Source of the DNA: Pseudonocardia sp. EC080619-01
GTDB taxonomy: Bacteria > Actinomycetota > Actinomycetes > Mycobacteriales > Pseudonocardiaceae
Direction of reading: 5' to 3'
NCBI RefSeq assembly: GCF_001420995.1
Contig: NZ_CP012184.1
Span: forward strand, 62,001-126,000
Length of the DNA: 64,000 bases
The position numbers and the translations under genes were made by a program. Below, piece by piece: positions 56,250 to 64,000 of the stretch. Position 1 is the stretch's first letter, and each line of letters begins with the position of its first letter. The notes below the pieces were generated by a model that was given only the letters and a program-made list of their open reading frames with translations, had not been told where the DNA came from and made no database searches.

Positions 56250-57641
56250 ATGGCACAGCCACGACGGCTCCCGCCCGGCTCCCGCAGCCGTGCGGCGACG
56301 ACGCAGCAGGCGTGGGAGCGGTTCGCCGGCGGCGAGGACGACCTCAGCGGCGTGCGGCCCGAGATCGCGATCTCCTGGCACCGGTGCCGGGACCAGTACC
56401 GGGTCGACCCCGGCCTCACCAGGGCTCCCGCGGCGGTCGCCGAGGTCGACCACGGACTCGAGCACGACGTCGTGATCGCCGAGCTCGGCTTCCGCGCCGC
56501 CGCGATGGCGCACGAGGTCGGCACCGTCGGCGGCATCGTGACCATCACCGACGCCACCGGCCGGGTCCTGGCCCAGTGGGGCGACGAGAGCACGCGCGCC
56601 GTCGCCGCCGACGCCAACCTGGCGCGCTGGTCCTGCTGGTCGGAGAGCGCCACGGGGACCAACGGCATGGGTACCGCGCTGATGTCGTACACCCCCGTGG
56701 TGATCCGGGGCGCCGAGCACTGGTGCCGGGCCTTCCACGACTGGACGTGCGCCGCTGTGGCGGTCCGGGACGCCGTGACCAGGAGACCGGTCGCGGTGCT
56801 CAACGTCTCCTGCTGGCGCAGCGAGGTCCCCGCGACCGTGTCCTCCTGGCTGGGCAACGCCGCCACGATGACCCAGCGCATCCTGCGCCGGCGCGCCGAG
56901 GACGACGGCGGCGAGCTGGTCGCCGCGTTCAACCACGTCAGATCGGGCACGAGCGCGCCGCTCGCGGCCGTGGACCCCGCGGGCCGGGTGGTCCTGGCCG
57001 ACGACACCGCGGCCGTCCTCCTGGGCATCCCGGGCTCCACGCCCGCGCCCGATCCCGCGGTGCGCTGGAAACCGGAGCTCCCCGAGTTCATCCAGGCCGC
57101 CGTCTACGCCGCCGAGCGGGCGGCCTCGAATCCGGACTGGGCCGGCTCGACGCAGATCTACACCCGGCTCACCGACGAACCGACGTCGATCAGTTTCCGG
57201 CCGGTGCTGCGGTCGGGACACCTGGTCGGCACCGTCGTCTCGTTCGGCGTGTCGGACGGGGACCCGCTGCCCCGCGCGGGAGCGGACCCGTCGACCCGCG
57301 ACCGGCCGCGCCGGATGGTCGCGACGCGCGACAACCGTCTGGTCCTGCTCGGGCTCGCGGAGGTGGCCTTCGCGCAGTCGGACGGCAACGACGTGTGGCT
57401 GTGCACCGACGACGGGCCGGTGCGCTCGGCCTCGCCGGGCCTCGACCGGCTCGAGGCCGAGCTGACCGGTGGCGGATTCCTGCGTGTGCACCGCCAGTAC
57501 GTCGTGAACCTCGGCCGGGTCCGGGAGGTGGAGCGCCGTGACCGGGGCGAGCTGCTCCTGGTCATGGACGACCCGGCCGGGACGATGGTGCCGGTGTCGC
57601 GGCGGAACGCGCCGACGGTGCGGCGGGCCCTGGAGATCTGA
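56250..57641 (+). CDS. GAF-LytTR regulator, second of the divergent pair
   Basis: 463 residues with the same layout as the protein at 54375: ATGTNGMGTALMSY and EHWCRAFHDWTCAA in the GAF region, a PAS-like middle (LAAVDPAGRVVLADD), and C-terminal LytTR (NRLVLLGLAEVAFAQSDGNDVW, RVHRQYVVNLGRV). ATG at 56250 has GGAGG about 11 bases upstream; a GTG at 56199 is possible but less likely. It converges with the Cys-rich gene. The two proteins are clearly paralogues but far from identical, so they probably respond to different signals or sites. Confidence 0.8.
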   Translation: MAQPRRLPPGSRSRAATTQQAWERFAGGEDDLSGVRPEIAISWHRCRDQYRVDPGLTRAPAAVAEVDHGLEHDVVIAELGFRAAAMAHEVGTVGGIVTITDATGRVLAQWGDESTRAVAADANLARWSCWSESATGTNGMGTALMSYTPVVIRGAEHWCRAFHDWTCAAVAVRDAVTRRPVAVLNVSCWRSEVPATVSSWLGNAATMTQRILRRRAEDDGGELVAAFNHVRSGTSAPLAAVDPAGRVVLADDTAAVLLGIPGSTPAPDPAVRWKPELPEFIQAAVYAAERAASNPDWAGSTQIYTRLTDEPTSISFRPVLRSGHLVGTVVSFGVSDGDPLPRAGADPSTRDRPRRMVATRDNRLVLLGLAEVAFAQSDGNDVWLCTDDGPVRSASPGLDRLEAELTGGGFLRVHRQYVVNLGRVREVERRDRGELLLVMDDPAGTMVPVSRRNAPTVRRALEI

Positions 57642-57662
57642 CCCGTCGCACCGCTGGGTCGT

Positions 57663-57860
57663 TCAGCCGCGGTACCTGTGCACGTCGCAGACGCAGTACA
57701 TGAGACGACAGCTGAAGCATCCGGGCTTGTCGACGCACGTGATGCACGGCCCGCAGTGCACCGGCTCGGTGTGCAGCGCGACCTCGTCCGGCCCGAAGCG
57801 CTGCCCGCAGGACGAGCACGGCAGGTGCTCGTACCGGCTGTCCGCTGAGGAGTGGGTCAT
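57663..57860 (-). CDS. Nine-cysteine small protein downstream of the quinoprotein gene
   Basis: 65 residues from ATG at 57860, with nine cysteines: PCSSCGQ, HCGPCITC, KPGCFSC and MYCVC. The CxxC pairs suggest zinc or iron-sulfur binding (rubredoxin- or treble-clef-like), with HTEPVHC adding histidines. No signal peptide or membrane segment. It follows the PQQ dehydrogenase gene on the same strand but is separated by a strong hairpin at 57901. Function unknown; candidate metallochaperone or electron carrier. Confidence 0.6.
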   Translation of the reverse strand: MTHSSADSRYEHLPCSSCGQRFGPDEVALHTEPVHCGPCITCVDKPGCFSCRLMYCVCDVHRYRG

Positions 57861-57900
57861 CCGCGTCCCCGCTGTTCGTCGTCGGCCGCCGGCACACCGC

Positions 57901-57942
57901 ACCGGTGGCCGGGCCGTTCGGTGGAACGGCCCGGCCACCGGT
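57901..57942. terminator. Strong hairpin terminator downstream of the PQQ dehydrogenase gene
   Basis: Perfect 19-bp stem (57901-57919 with 57924-57942) around a 4-nt loop, 27 bp after the dehydrogenase stop. The most stable hairpin noticed in the window; it should end or sharply reduce the dehydrogenase transcript before the Cys-rich gene. Confidence 0.85.
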
Positions 57943-57968
57943 CGGTGTGGGTCAGCGGAGCATGTCCG

Positions 57969-59651
57969 TCAGAGGGAGAACACGATCAGCGCGGCACCGT
58001 GTCCCTGCCCGGACATGCCGGGGACGATGCCCTCCAGCCAGCCACCCCAGCCGACCGGCACGGCGATGTACTGCTTGCCGTCGACGGTGTACGTGCTCGG
58101 GCTGCTGTGGTGGCCGCTGCCGCACTGGAAGCTCCACAGCTTCTCGCCCGTCTCCGCGTGGAGCGCCAGGAACTCGCCCGTCGGGGTGCCGGCGAGCACC
58201 AGGTTCCCCGCCGTGCTCAGCGTGGAGGCGGCCATCGGCATGCCGTCGAGCCGGTAGCGCCACTTCTCCTCACCGTGGGAGTCGAAGGCGCTGACCGATC
58301 CGGCCATGTTGTCGACGTCGACCTCGACGGCGGCACCCCAGTAGGGCATGCCCTCCTTGAACTCGCGGCGCCGGCGGGTGGCCGTGGCGCCCACGTCCGC
58401 CACCGGGACGTAGAACAGGTCGTGCTCGGGGTTGTAGGAGGCGTGGGTCCATTCCTTCGCGCCGGCGGGACCGGGGAAGAAGTGGCAGGGCTCGCCCTCC
58501 TTGTCCGGGTACTTGCGCGGCATGAACTTGCCGTCGCGCGTGATGACCCCCCAGTCGATCCGGTCGACGAACGGCGTGACGTGCTGCAGCTCGCCGTTGG
58601 TGCGGTCCAGGACGAACATGTACCCGTTCTTGTCGAAGTGGGCCAGCAGCTTCTTGCCGTCCCGCTCGAACAGGGTCATCTCCATCGTGGAGTCGTAGTC
58701 CCACAGGTCGTGCGGGGTGAACTGGTAGTGCCACCGGATCTCGCCCGTGTCCACGTCCAGGGCGACCACGCTGTCGGTGTAGAGGTTGTCCCCCTCGCGG
58801 ACCCCGCCGTCGAAGTCGGGGGCGGGGTTCCCGGTGCCGGCGTAGTAGAGGTTCAGCTCCGGGTCGTAGGTGCCGGTGACCCAGTGGTTCCCGCCGCCGC
58901 GCTGCCAGGCCTCACCGTCGGCCGGCCAGGTCTCCGAGCCGGGCTCGCCGGGCTTGGGCACGGTGTAGGTGCGCCAGCGCTGCTCACCGGTCTCCAGGTC
59001 CCAGGCGTCGATGTGGCCGCGGACGCCGTACTCGCCACCGGCGGAACCGGTGATGAGCATGTCCTTGATGACGAGCGGAGCGATCGAGGCGCTCTCGCCC
59101 GCCCGCACGTCGCCGATGGTCTTCTGCCAGACCTTCTGGCCGTTGGTGGCGTCGAGCGCGACCAGCTGCGCGTTCTGGGTGACCATGTAGACCTTGCCCT
59201 TGGCCACCGCACAACCGCGGTTGACGTTGGCGCAGCACAGCGTCACGTCGATCGGGATGCCGTGCTTGTAGCGCCACAGCTGCTCGCCGGTCTTCGCGTC
59301 GAGCGCCCAGAGCCAGCCGTCCCAGCCGGTGACGAACATGATGCCGTCGACGACGATCGGGCAGGCCTCGAACGCGTACGTCGAGGTCGAGGCGATCATC
59401 CCGGTCGCGCTGGCCTGGAAGATCCAGGCGACCTTCAGGTCCTTGGCGTTGCCGGCGTTGATCTGGTCGAGCAGGCTGTGGCGCTTGCCGTCGTAGTCGC
59501 CGTAGTAGGTGATCCAGTTGTGGGACTCGCTGCGCGCCTGCAGGATCCGCTCGTAGTCGATGTCGCGGGTCACGTCCGGCGCGCTGTGGGGCAGGTTGGA
59601 GAGCCGGTTGTGGTTGAACGCCTTGCCGGCGTCGACGTACTCGATGGTCAT
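57969..59651 (-). CDS. PQQ-dependent alcohol dehydrogenase, probable methanol dehydrogenase type
   Basis: 560 residues, eight-bladed quinoprotein propeller with repeated DxxTGExxW motifs. Active-site residues by comparison with methanol dehydrogenase: vicinal Cys139-Cys140 in TLCCANVNRG, Glu207 in GGEYGVRG, Asn275 in GTGNPAP, catalytic Asp318 in DLWDYDS and Lys341. Asp320, two after the catalytic Asp, is the extra acid that marks lanthanide-binding XoxF/PedH enzymes. There is no signal peptide, unusual for a quinoprotein. ATG at 59651; 16 bp after the cupredoxin-like gene. With RuMP genes beside it, methanol to formaldehyde is the likely reaction, though a higher alcohol is possible. Confidence 0.88.
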   Translation of the reverse strand: MTIEYVDAGKAFNHNRLSNLPHSAPDVTRDIDYERILQARSESHNWITYYGDYDGKRHSLLDQINAGNAKDLKVAWIFQASATGMIASTSTYAFEACPIVVDGIMFVTGWDGWLWALDAKTGEQLWRYKHGIPIDVTLCCANVNRGCAVAKGKVYMVTQNAQLVALDATNGQKVWQKTIGDVRAGESASIAPLVIKDMLITGSAGGEYGVRGHIDAWDLETGEQRWRTYTVPKPGEPGSETWPADGEAWQRGGGNHWVTGTYDPELNLYYAGTGNPAPDFDGGVREGDNLYTDSVVALDVDTGEIRWHYQFTPHDLWDYDSTMEMTLFERDGKKLLAHFDKNGYMFVLDRTNGELQHVTPFVDRIDWGVITRDGKFMPRKYPDKEGEPCHFFPGPAGAKEWTHASYNPEHDLFYVPVADVGATATRRRREFKEGMPYWGAAVEVDVDNMAGSVSAFDSHGEEKWRYRLDGMPMAASTLSTAGNLVLAGTPTGEFLALHAETGEKLWSFQCGSGHHSSPSTYTVDGKQYIAVPVGWGGWLEGIVPGMSGQGHGAALIVFSL

Positions 59652-59667
59652 GGTGATCGCTGCCCTT

Positions 59668-60123
59668 CTACGGCCGCGGCTGGGCGGGTCGGTCGAGCTT
59701 GGCCTCCGGCGGCACCTCACCGGACACGACGATGGCGGCGGTCAGGCCCCGGCCCTCGTCGTTGCCGGCGGGCGAGCCGTACCAGTAGCAGCCGGGACCG
59801 TCGAGCTCGAGGGTCGCGCTGCCCTTGGAGTGGTTCACCAGGGAGATGAACTGCCTGTCACCGTTGCTGGGCAGCAGGCAGGCGTGGGTGTTCTTGTCAT
59901 CGTTGATGATCGTCAGCTCGAGCGTGCCGCCGTGCGGCATGATCAGGACCGCCGGTTCCCACACCATCGCGTCCTCCGGGATCCTGATGGTCGCCTCCAT
60001 CGTCCCGTCGGCACGCTCGGTCGCCTTGGCGATCTCGCCGGTGCCGAGCACAGCACCGATGGTCGCCTTGTTCTGTCCGCCGAGCTCGGCCAGCAGGTCT
60101 TCCCGCTCCTGGGCGATCGTCAT
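59668..60123 (-). CDS. Cupredoxin-fold-like protein paired with the quinoprotein
   Basis: 151 residues. Residues ~60-140 resemble a cupredoxin: LIMPHGGTLELTIINDDKNTHACLL (first His side) and GPGCYWYGSPAGNDEG, which takes the place of the usual C-x-x-x-x-H-x-x-x-M loop. The Cys, His and Met ligands seem replaced (Gly/Ser, Asn, Leu) with one Cys shifted earlier, so classical type 1 copper binding is doubtful. No signal peptide, so apparently cytoplasmic like the dehydrogenase. It lies 16 bp upstream of the quinoprotein gene in the same transcript, suggesting an electron-transfer or assembly partner. Confidence 0.65.
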   Translation of the reverse strand: MTIAQEREDLLAELGGQNKATIGAVLGTGEIAKATERADGTMEATIRIPEDAMVWEPAVLIMPHGGTLELTIINDDKNTHACLLPSNGDRQFISLVNHSKGSATLELDGPGCYWYGSPAGNDEGRGLTAAIVVSGEVPPEAKLDRPAQPRP

Positions 60124-60285
60124 CGGACTCCACCTCCTCGTCATCGAGAAATGAGCACATCGACTGGTGTCGCGGAATTGATTGCGCGCGAGCGCTACGC
60201 CACGTTCCAGAGTGATGTGGCACGCCGGTCACAGGCGCGGATTCTCGTCTTCCCCGCGGAGCCTGTGACTGATTCGAACTCTACC

Positions 60286-60304
60286 CCGGAACGCACTGTT
60301 CCGG
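60286..60304. promoter_or_regulatory. Palindrome upstream of the cupredoxin-quinoprotein operon
   Basis: Perfect inverted repeat CCGGAAC-GCACT-GTTCCGG, 163 bp upstream of the cupredoxin-like start, in a 289-bp gap that otherwise shows no gene. A candidate regulator site for the PQQ dehydrogenase operon. Confidence 0.5.
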
Positions 60305-60412
60305 AATATCTCACCGAAATCCGGGCCCGATCCACCGTTCACCCGGAATGACATACCGTTCGTACCGGCCACGTCGCCGGAACACGCACACCCCTTTCGG
60401 TCGCACCAGTGG

Positions 60413-62614
60413 TCAGTCCGGATCGAACCGGTCGAGTTCCATCACCTTCACCCATGCCGCGACGAATTCCCGGACGAACATGGCGCCCGCGTCGTCGCCG
60501 GCATAGACCTCCGAGAGCGCGCGCAACTCGGAACTCGAGCCGAAGACGAGGTCGACGCGGCTCGCGGTCCACCGCACCGCACCGGTGCACCGGTCGCGGC
60601 CCTCGTAGACCGTCGGGTGGGCCTCCCCGTGCGGGACCGGCACCCACTCCGTCCCCCCGTCCAGCAGGTGGACGAAGAAGTCGTTCGTCAGCACCCCCGG
60701 CGTCGGGGTCAGCACGCCCACCGGGGAACCCCGGTGGGTGGCTCCGAGCACCCGCAGACCGCCGACGAGCACCGTCATCTCGGGCGCGGTCAGTGTCAGC
60801 AGGCCGGCCCGGTCCACCAGCAGGTGCTCCGGCGGCACGCCGGCGTCCTCGCCCGGGTGGTTCCGGAAGCCGTCCGCCCGGGGCCGCAGCACACGGAACG
60901 ACTCGACGTCGGTCCACTCCTGGGTCGCGTCGGTGCGTCCCGGGCGGAACGGCACGGCGATCTCGTGACCACCGGCCGCGGCGGCCCGTTCGACCGCCGC
61001 ACATCCACCGAGCACGATCAGGTCGGCCATCGAGATCCGCGTGCCCGTGGTCTGCGAGGCGTGGAACCGCTCCTGGACGGCGTCGAGCGCGGACAGGACG
61101 ACAGCCAGCTGTGCGGGGTCGTTGACCTCCCAGCCGCACTGGGGCTCGAGGCGGATCCGCGCCCCGTTCGCGCCGCCGCGCTTGTCGCTGTCGCGGTAGG
61201 TCGACGCCGACGCCCACGCCGTGGCGACGAGCTGGGCCACCGTCAGGCCGGAGGCGAGGATGTCGGCCTTGAGGGCGGCGATGTCGCCGGCGTCGACCAG
61301 GTCGTGGTCGACCTCCGGGACCGGGTCCTGCCAGATCAGCGGTTCGGCCGGGACGAGCGCGCCCAGGTACCGGCCGACCGGGCCCATGTCGATGTGGGTC
61401 AGCTTGAACCATGCCCGGGCGAACGCGTCCTCGAACCGGTCCGGCTCCTCCAGGAACCGCCGGGAGATCGCCTCGAACGCCGGGTCCTCCCGGAGCGCGA
61501 GATCCGTGGTCAGCATGACCGGCCGGTGCGTGACGTCCGGGTCGACGGCGTCCGGCACGGTGCCCTCGCCGGCACCGTCGCTCGGGACCCACTGCCACTG
61601 GCCCGCCGGGCTGAGCTCGATGTCCCACCCGGACATGAACAGCGTGTCGAAGAAGGTGTGGTCCCACGTGACCGGCGTGCGCGTCCACGTGCCGTCCTGC
61701 CCGCTGGTGACCGTGTCCGCCCCGGCTCCGGTGCCGTGCCCGCCGAGCCAGCCCAGGCCCTGCGCGGACAGCGGCGCGGCCTGCGGCTCGGGTCCCCCGG
61801 TCACGTTCGGGTCCACCGGGCCGTGGGTCTTCCCGACGGTGTGCCCGCCCGCGATGAGCGCCACGGTCTCCTCGTCGTCGAGCCCCATCCGGCGGAAGGT
61901 CTGGCGGATGTCGCGGGCGGCGAGCACCGGGTCGGGGTTGGTGGCCGGACCCTGCGGATCGACGTAGACGAGCCCCATCGCGCTGGCCGCCAGCGGCTCG
62001 TCGAGCTCGTGCAGCCCGCGGTAGCGCTCCTCGGCCAGCCACGTGCGTTCCGGCCCCCAGTACGTCTCGTCGGGCCCCCACACCTCCGGACGACCGCCGC
62101 CGAACCCGAAGGTCGTGAAGCCCATCGACTCCAGCGCCCGGTTGCCCGCGAAGATCATCAGGTCGGCCCAGGAGATCCGGCGCCCGTACTTCTGCTTCAC
62201 CGGCCACAGCAGCCGGCGCGCCTTGTCCAGGTTGCGGTTGTCCGGCCAGCTGTCGAGCGGGGCGAAGCGCAGCATCCCGGCACCGGCACCGCCCCTGCCG
62301 TCACCGGTGCGGTAGGTGCCTGCGGAGTGCCAGGCCATGCGCAGCACCAGCGGCCCGTAGTGTCCGAAGTCGGCGGGCCACCAGTCCTGCGACGTCGTCA
62401 GCACCTCGTCGATGTCGCGGGCCAGCTCGTCGAGATCGATCGAGGTGAACCGTTCGGCATAGCCGGCGTCCGCGGGCCGGTGCCTGCGCAACGGCGTGAG
62501 GTCGAGCCGGTGTGGCCACCATCCGCCGGCACGGCCGCTCCCCGCCTGCTCACGGGCGCTGTCCATGATCCGGTCGTAGGTGCGATAGACGTGTGTGTCG
62601 GGATGCTCGGGCAT
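60413..62614 (-). CDS. katG: Catalase-peroxidase
   Basis: 733 residues, the usual two-domain KatG. Distal haem residues Arg92, Trp95, His96 in [12 protein letters not shown]; the covalent Trp-Tyr-Met adduct partners are Trp95, Tyr in [10 protein letters not shown] and Met in [10 protein letters not shown]; proximal His in [13 protein letters not shown]. It removes hydrogen peroxide, perhaps produced by PqqC (which makes H2O2) or by the alcohol oxidation chain. ATG at 62614 with GGGAGG upstream. Lies 152 bp downstream of pqqA on the same strand. Confidence 0.96.
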   Translation of the reverse strand: MPEHPDTHVYRTYDRIMDSAREQAGSGRAGGWWPHRLDLTPLRRHRPADAGYAERFTSIDLDELARDIDEVLTTSQDWWPADFGHYGPLVLRMAWHSAGTYRTGDGRGGAGAGMLRFAPLDSWPDNRNLDKARRLLWPVKQKYGRRISWADLMIFAGNRALESMGFTTFGFGGGRPEVWGPDETYWGPERTWLAEERYRGLHELDEPLAASAMGLVYVDPQGPATNPDPVLAARDIRQTFRRMGLDDEETVALIAGGHTVGKTHGPVDPNVTGGPEPQAAPLSAQGLGWLGGHGTGAGADTVTSGQDGTWTRTPVTWDHTFFDTLFMSGWDIELSPAGQWQWVPSDGAGEGTVPDAVDPDVTHRPVMLTTDLALREDPAFEAISRRFLEEPDRFEDAFARAWFKLTHIDMGPVGRYLGALVPAEPLIWQDPVPEVDHDLVDAGDIAALKADILASGLTVAQLVATAWASASTYRDSDKRGGANGARIRLEPQCGWEVNDPAQLAVVLSALDAVQERFHASQTTGTRISMADLIVLGGCAAVERAAAAGGHEIAVPFRPGRTDATQEWTDVESFRVLRPRADGFRNHPGEDAGVPPEHLLVDRAGLLTLTAPEMTVLVGGLRVLGATHRGSPVGVLTPTPGVLTNDFFVHLLDGGTEWVPVPHGEAHPTVYEGRDRCTGAVRWTASRVDLVFGSSSELRALSEVYAGDDAGAMFVREFVAAWVKVMELDRFDPD

Positions 62615-62766
62615 CGTCGTCCTCCCCCGATCGGCCGGCGACGACGGTGTCGCGATTCGGCCACGTCGCGTGCCCGGCCACCCTGGACCGTTCGACACCA
62701 CCGGGGAGCCGACGCGAGGCGGGTGCCTCGCGTCGACCCGGTGGAGCAGAACGAGCCCCGTGCCCC

Positions 62767-62841
62767 TCAGCCCCGGTGGAAGTACCCGGTGACCTCAGCG
62801 CACACCTCGACGACCGTGTACTGCGGAGTTTCCCACTGCAT
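62767..62841 (-). CDS. pqqA: PQQ precursor peptide PqqA
   Basis: 24 residues, the classical PqqA length. The conserved Glu-x3-Tyr needed for PQQ is present: Glu16 and Tyr20 in AEVTGY; the peptide starts MQWETPQY, close to K/W-rich PqqA starts, and has Cys14. A strong ribosome site AGGAGGAAG lies 5 bases before ATG at 62841, which separates it from the longer upstream frame. It is separated by ~19 kb from pqqC/D/E at 41.8-43.9 kb, and no pqqB is seen. Preceded by a 319-bp region and followed by katG. Confidence 0.85.
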   Translation of the reverse strand: MQWETPQYTVVEVCAEVTGYFHRG

Positions 62842-63160
62842 TTTCTTCCTCCTCGCTGTCGTGAGCCGCGCTTTCTTCGAGGAATACACCACGATTTTCC
62901 GCGGTCCCGAACGACCTTCGTCGACCGCGCGGATCCGTCGCAACCGCCCTCGAACAAGTAGTCGGCAATCGGTGCCGAACGGCGGCCCGGGGCCCACGAG
63001 TGGAGGGCATGCGGGCACCGGCGGCCCGCGGGCCGAACCGGAGTCGGGCACCGGTCCGCCACCCGGGTGACGCCGTTCACCGCGAGCCATCAGGAACGCC
63101 GACCACGGCCATAACGGCTTTCGATGCCGGGCCGGCCGGATCCGCTCCTAGACTGCCGGT
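62842..63160. other. 319-bp intergenic region upstream of pqqA and rpiB
   Basis: Divergent promoter region. The pqqA ribosome site and a relatively AT-rich stretch (62870-62910) lie at its left edge. No palindrome or further gene identified. Confidence 0.5.
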
Positions 63161-63634
63161 GTGCGCATCTACCTCGGCTCCGACCACGCGGGCTTCGAAC
63201 TGAAGGCCCATTTCGCCGGGCGCCTGGCCGGCCTCGGCCACGACGTGATCGACGTCGGCCCCCGTGCGTACGACGCGGACGACGACTACCCGCCGTTCTG
63301 TGTCGAGGCGGCGCGGCGGGTCGTCGCCGACGAGGGCAGTCTCGGTCTGGTCATCGGCGGGTCCGGCAACGGGGAGCAGATCGCCGCGAACATGGTCCCG
63401 GGCGCCCGCGCCGCGCTGGCGTGGAGCGTCGACACCGCCCGGCTCGCCCGCCGGCACAACGACGCGCGGCTCGCCGGGATCGGCGCCCGGATGCACCCGG
63501 TCGAGGAGGCCGAGGCCATCGTGGACGCCTTCCTCACCACGGAGTTCGAGGGCGGCCGCCACCAGCGCCGGATCGACCTGCTCGCGGAGTACGAGCGCAC
63601 CGGCGAGCCGCCTGCGCTGCCGGCCGGCCACTGA
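63161..63634 (+). CDS. rpiB: Ribose-5-phosphate isomerase B
   Basis: 157 residues, LacA/RpiB family. Starts MRIYLGSDHAGFELK with the phosphate-binding SDHAG, then VIGGSGNGEQIAANM (~65-79, catalytic region) and HNDARLAGIGARM (~100-113). It converts ribose-5-phosphate to ribulose-5-phosphate, completing the pentose recycling needed by the RuMP cycle. GTG at 63161. It converges with the truncated acetyltransferase gene. Confidence 0.94.
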   Translation: MRIYLGSDHAGFELKAHFAGRLAGLGHDVIDVGPRAYDADDDYPPFCVEAARRVVADEGSLGLVIGGSGNGEQIAANMVPGARAALAWSVDTARLARRHNDARLAGIGARMHPVEEAEAIVDAFLTTEFEGGRHQRRIDLLAEYERTGEPPALPAGH

Positions 63635-63642
63635 ACCCACGG

Positions 63643-63670
63643 GACGCGCTGCGCCCGCACGCGGCGCGTC
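63643..63670. terminator. Hairpin between rpiB and the acetyltransferase remnant
   Basis: GACGCGC and GCGCGTC pair around an inner CGC-rich region, giving a stem of at least 7 bp, 9 bp after the rpiB stop and 4 bp before the convergent gene's stop at 63675. Weak-to-moderate. Confidence 0.45.
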
Positions 63671-63674
63671 GGGG

Positions 63675-64000
63675 TCAGGGTGCCGGGTGCTCCCACATGG
63701 TCGCCCGGAACAGGTCCCAGAAGCCGAGCCGGTGGTAGACGGGCCGGCCGTCGTCGCTGGAGAGCAGCAGCGCGGGCAGGTCCGGCGCGACCGCACACGC
63801 CGCCGCCGTGACGGCGCGGCCGTGGCCGCGGCCGCGGTGCTCGGCAGGGTCGTGACCCAGTCGATCTCGACGACGTCGTGGTGCACGGCGGAGCCTGCCG
63901 TCGCGACCGGCCGGCCGTCGGCGTAGCCGACGACGAGGTGCAGCAGCCCGCCGGTCAGGCGTGGATCGGCCGCCGCCGGGCGGCCCAGGTCGGCGAGCCC
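63675..64000 (-). pseudogene. GNAT-family acetyltransferase, frameshifted, partial at window edge
   Basis: Reading leftwards from the window edge, the frame gives a normal GNAT sequence (LVVGYADGRPVATAG, VVEIDWVTTLP). Near 63843 the sequence must shift by one base to continue as EHRGRGHGRAVTAA (the acetyl-CoA-binding R/Q-x2-G-x-G/A signature), then LLLSSDDGRPVYHRLGFWDL and a stop at 63675. The first frame reads on into poorly conserved sequence instead. One missing C is the simplest cause, so this is either a true pseudogene or a base-call error. The N-terminus lies outside the window. Confidence 0.65.

Noticed and set aside
57969..59720. Earlier start of the PQQ dehydrogenase that might add an export signal
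   Set aside because: The 23 extra residues are Arg/Pro-rich with no hydrophobic core, so they are not a Sec or Tat signal; the ribosome site favours 59651.

Overview
High-GC chromosomal DNA from an actinomycete. GTG and TTG starts are frequent, stop/start overlaps (ATGA, GTGA) are common, and the family versions (PucR, PadR, urease order ABCFGD without ureE, long-form PFK) are actinobacterial. The best guess is a Pseudonocardiales soil organism such as Pseudonocardia; this is inference, as there is no rRNA or tRNA gene here to fix it. The window is a series of catabolic islands followed by a one-carbon island.

1-12 kb, aromatic catabolism. benA, benB and a triple-fusion BenC-FCD-BenD protein run leftwards. 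A divergent LysR regulator overlaps catB and leads into catA and catC. Together they take benzoate through catechol and muconate to 3-oxoadipate enol-lactone. A PadR regulator with a tandem palindromic operator, a small membrane protein and benzoylformate decarboxylase follow. 12-20 kb, phosphonate uptake and catabolism: phnD-phnC-phnE, a phosphonatase-like HAD hydrolase, a FAD amine oxidoreductase, an alcohol dehydrogenase and a GntR/UTRA regulator. Two related palindromes suggest one regulon. An Hsp31-type glyoxalase/chaperone follows. 20-37 kb, purine and urea nitrogen: a two-gene molybdenum hydroxylase, 8-oxoguanine/guanine deaminase, PucR, a nucleobase permease fused to OHCU decarboxylase, urease ureABCFGD, and an NCS1 permease with a C-terminal zinc-knuckle-like tail. 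A second YidC and a small membrane protein sit inside this block.

37-64 kb, one-carbon island. The genes would let the cell oxidise an alcohol, probably methanol, with a PQQ quinoprotein and fix the formaldehyde by the ribulose monophosphate (RuMP) cycle. They are hexulose-6-phosphate synthase (two identical copies), 6-phospho-3-hexuloisomerase, transketolase, GlpX bisphosphatase, phosphofructokinase, class I aldolase, ribulose-phosphate epimerase, RpiB, PqqC/D/E, a 24-codon pqqA, a PQQ alcohol dehydrogenase with an adjacent cupredoxin-like protein, KatG and two GAF-LytTR regulators. No pqqB is visible.

The most striking structure is a 758-bp inverted repeat (44044-44801 and 52895-53652). 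It carries a complete hexulose-phosphate synthase gene and 128 bp of upstream DNA, and it brackets about 8.1 kb holding most of the RuMP genes, so that segment could invert. Other unusual items are the BenC-FCD-BenD fusion, the transporter-enzyme fusion, a GlpX paralogue lacking catalytic residues, a quinoprotein with an extra lanthanide-type Asp and no signal peptide, a nine-cysteine small protein, and palindromic repeats, one of them inside ureF in frame. Both window edges cut genes; the right-hand one also appears frameshifted.
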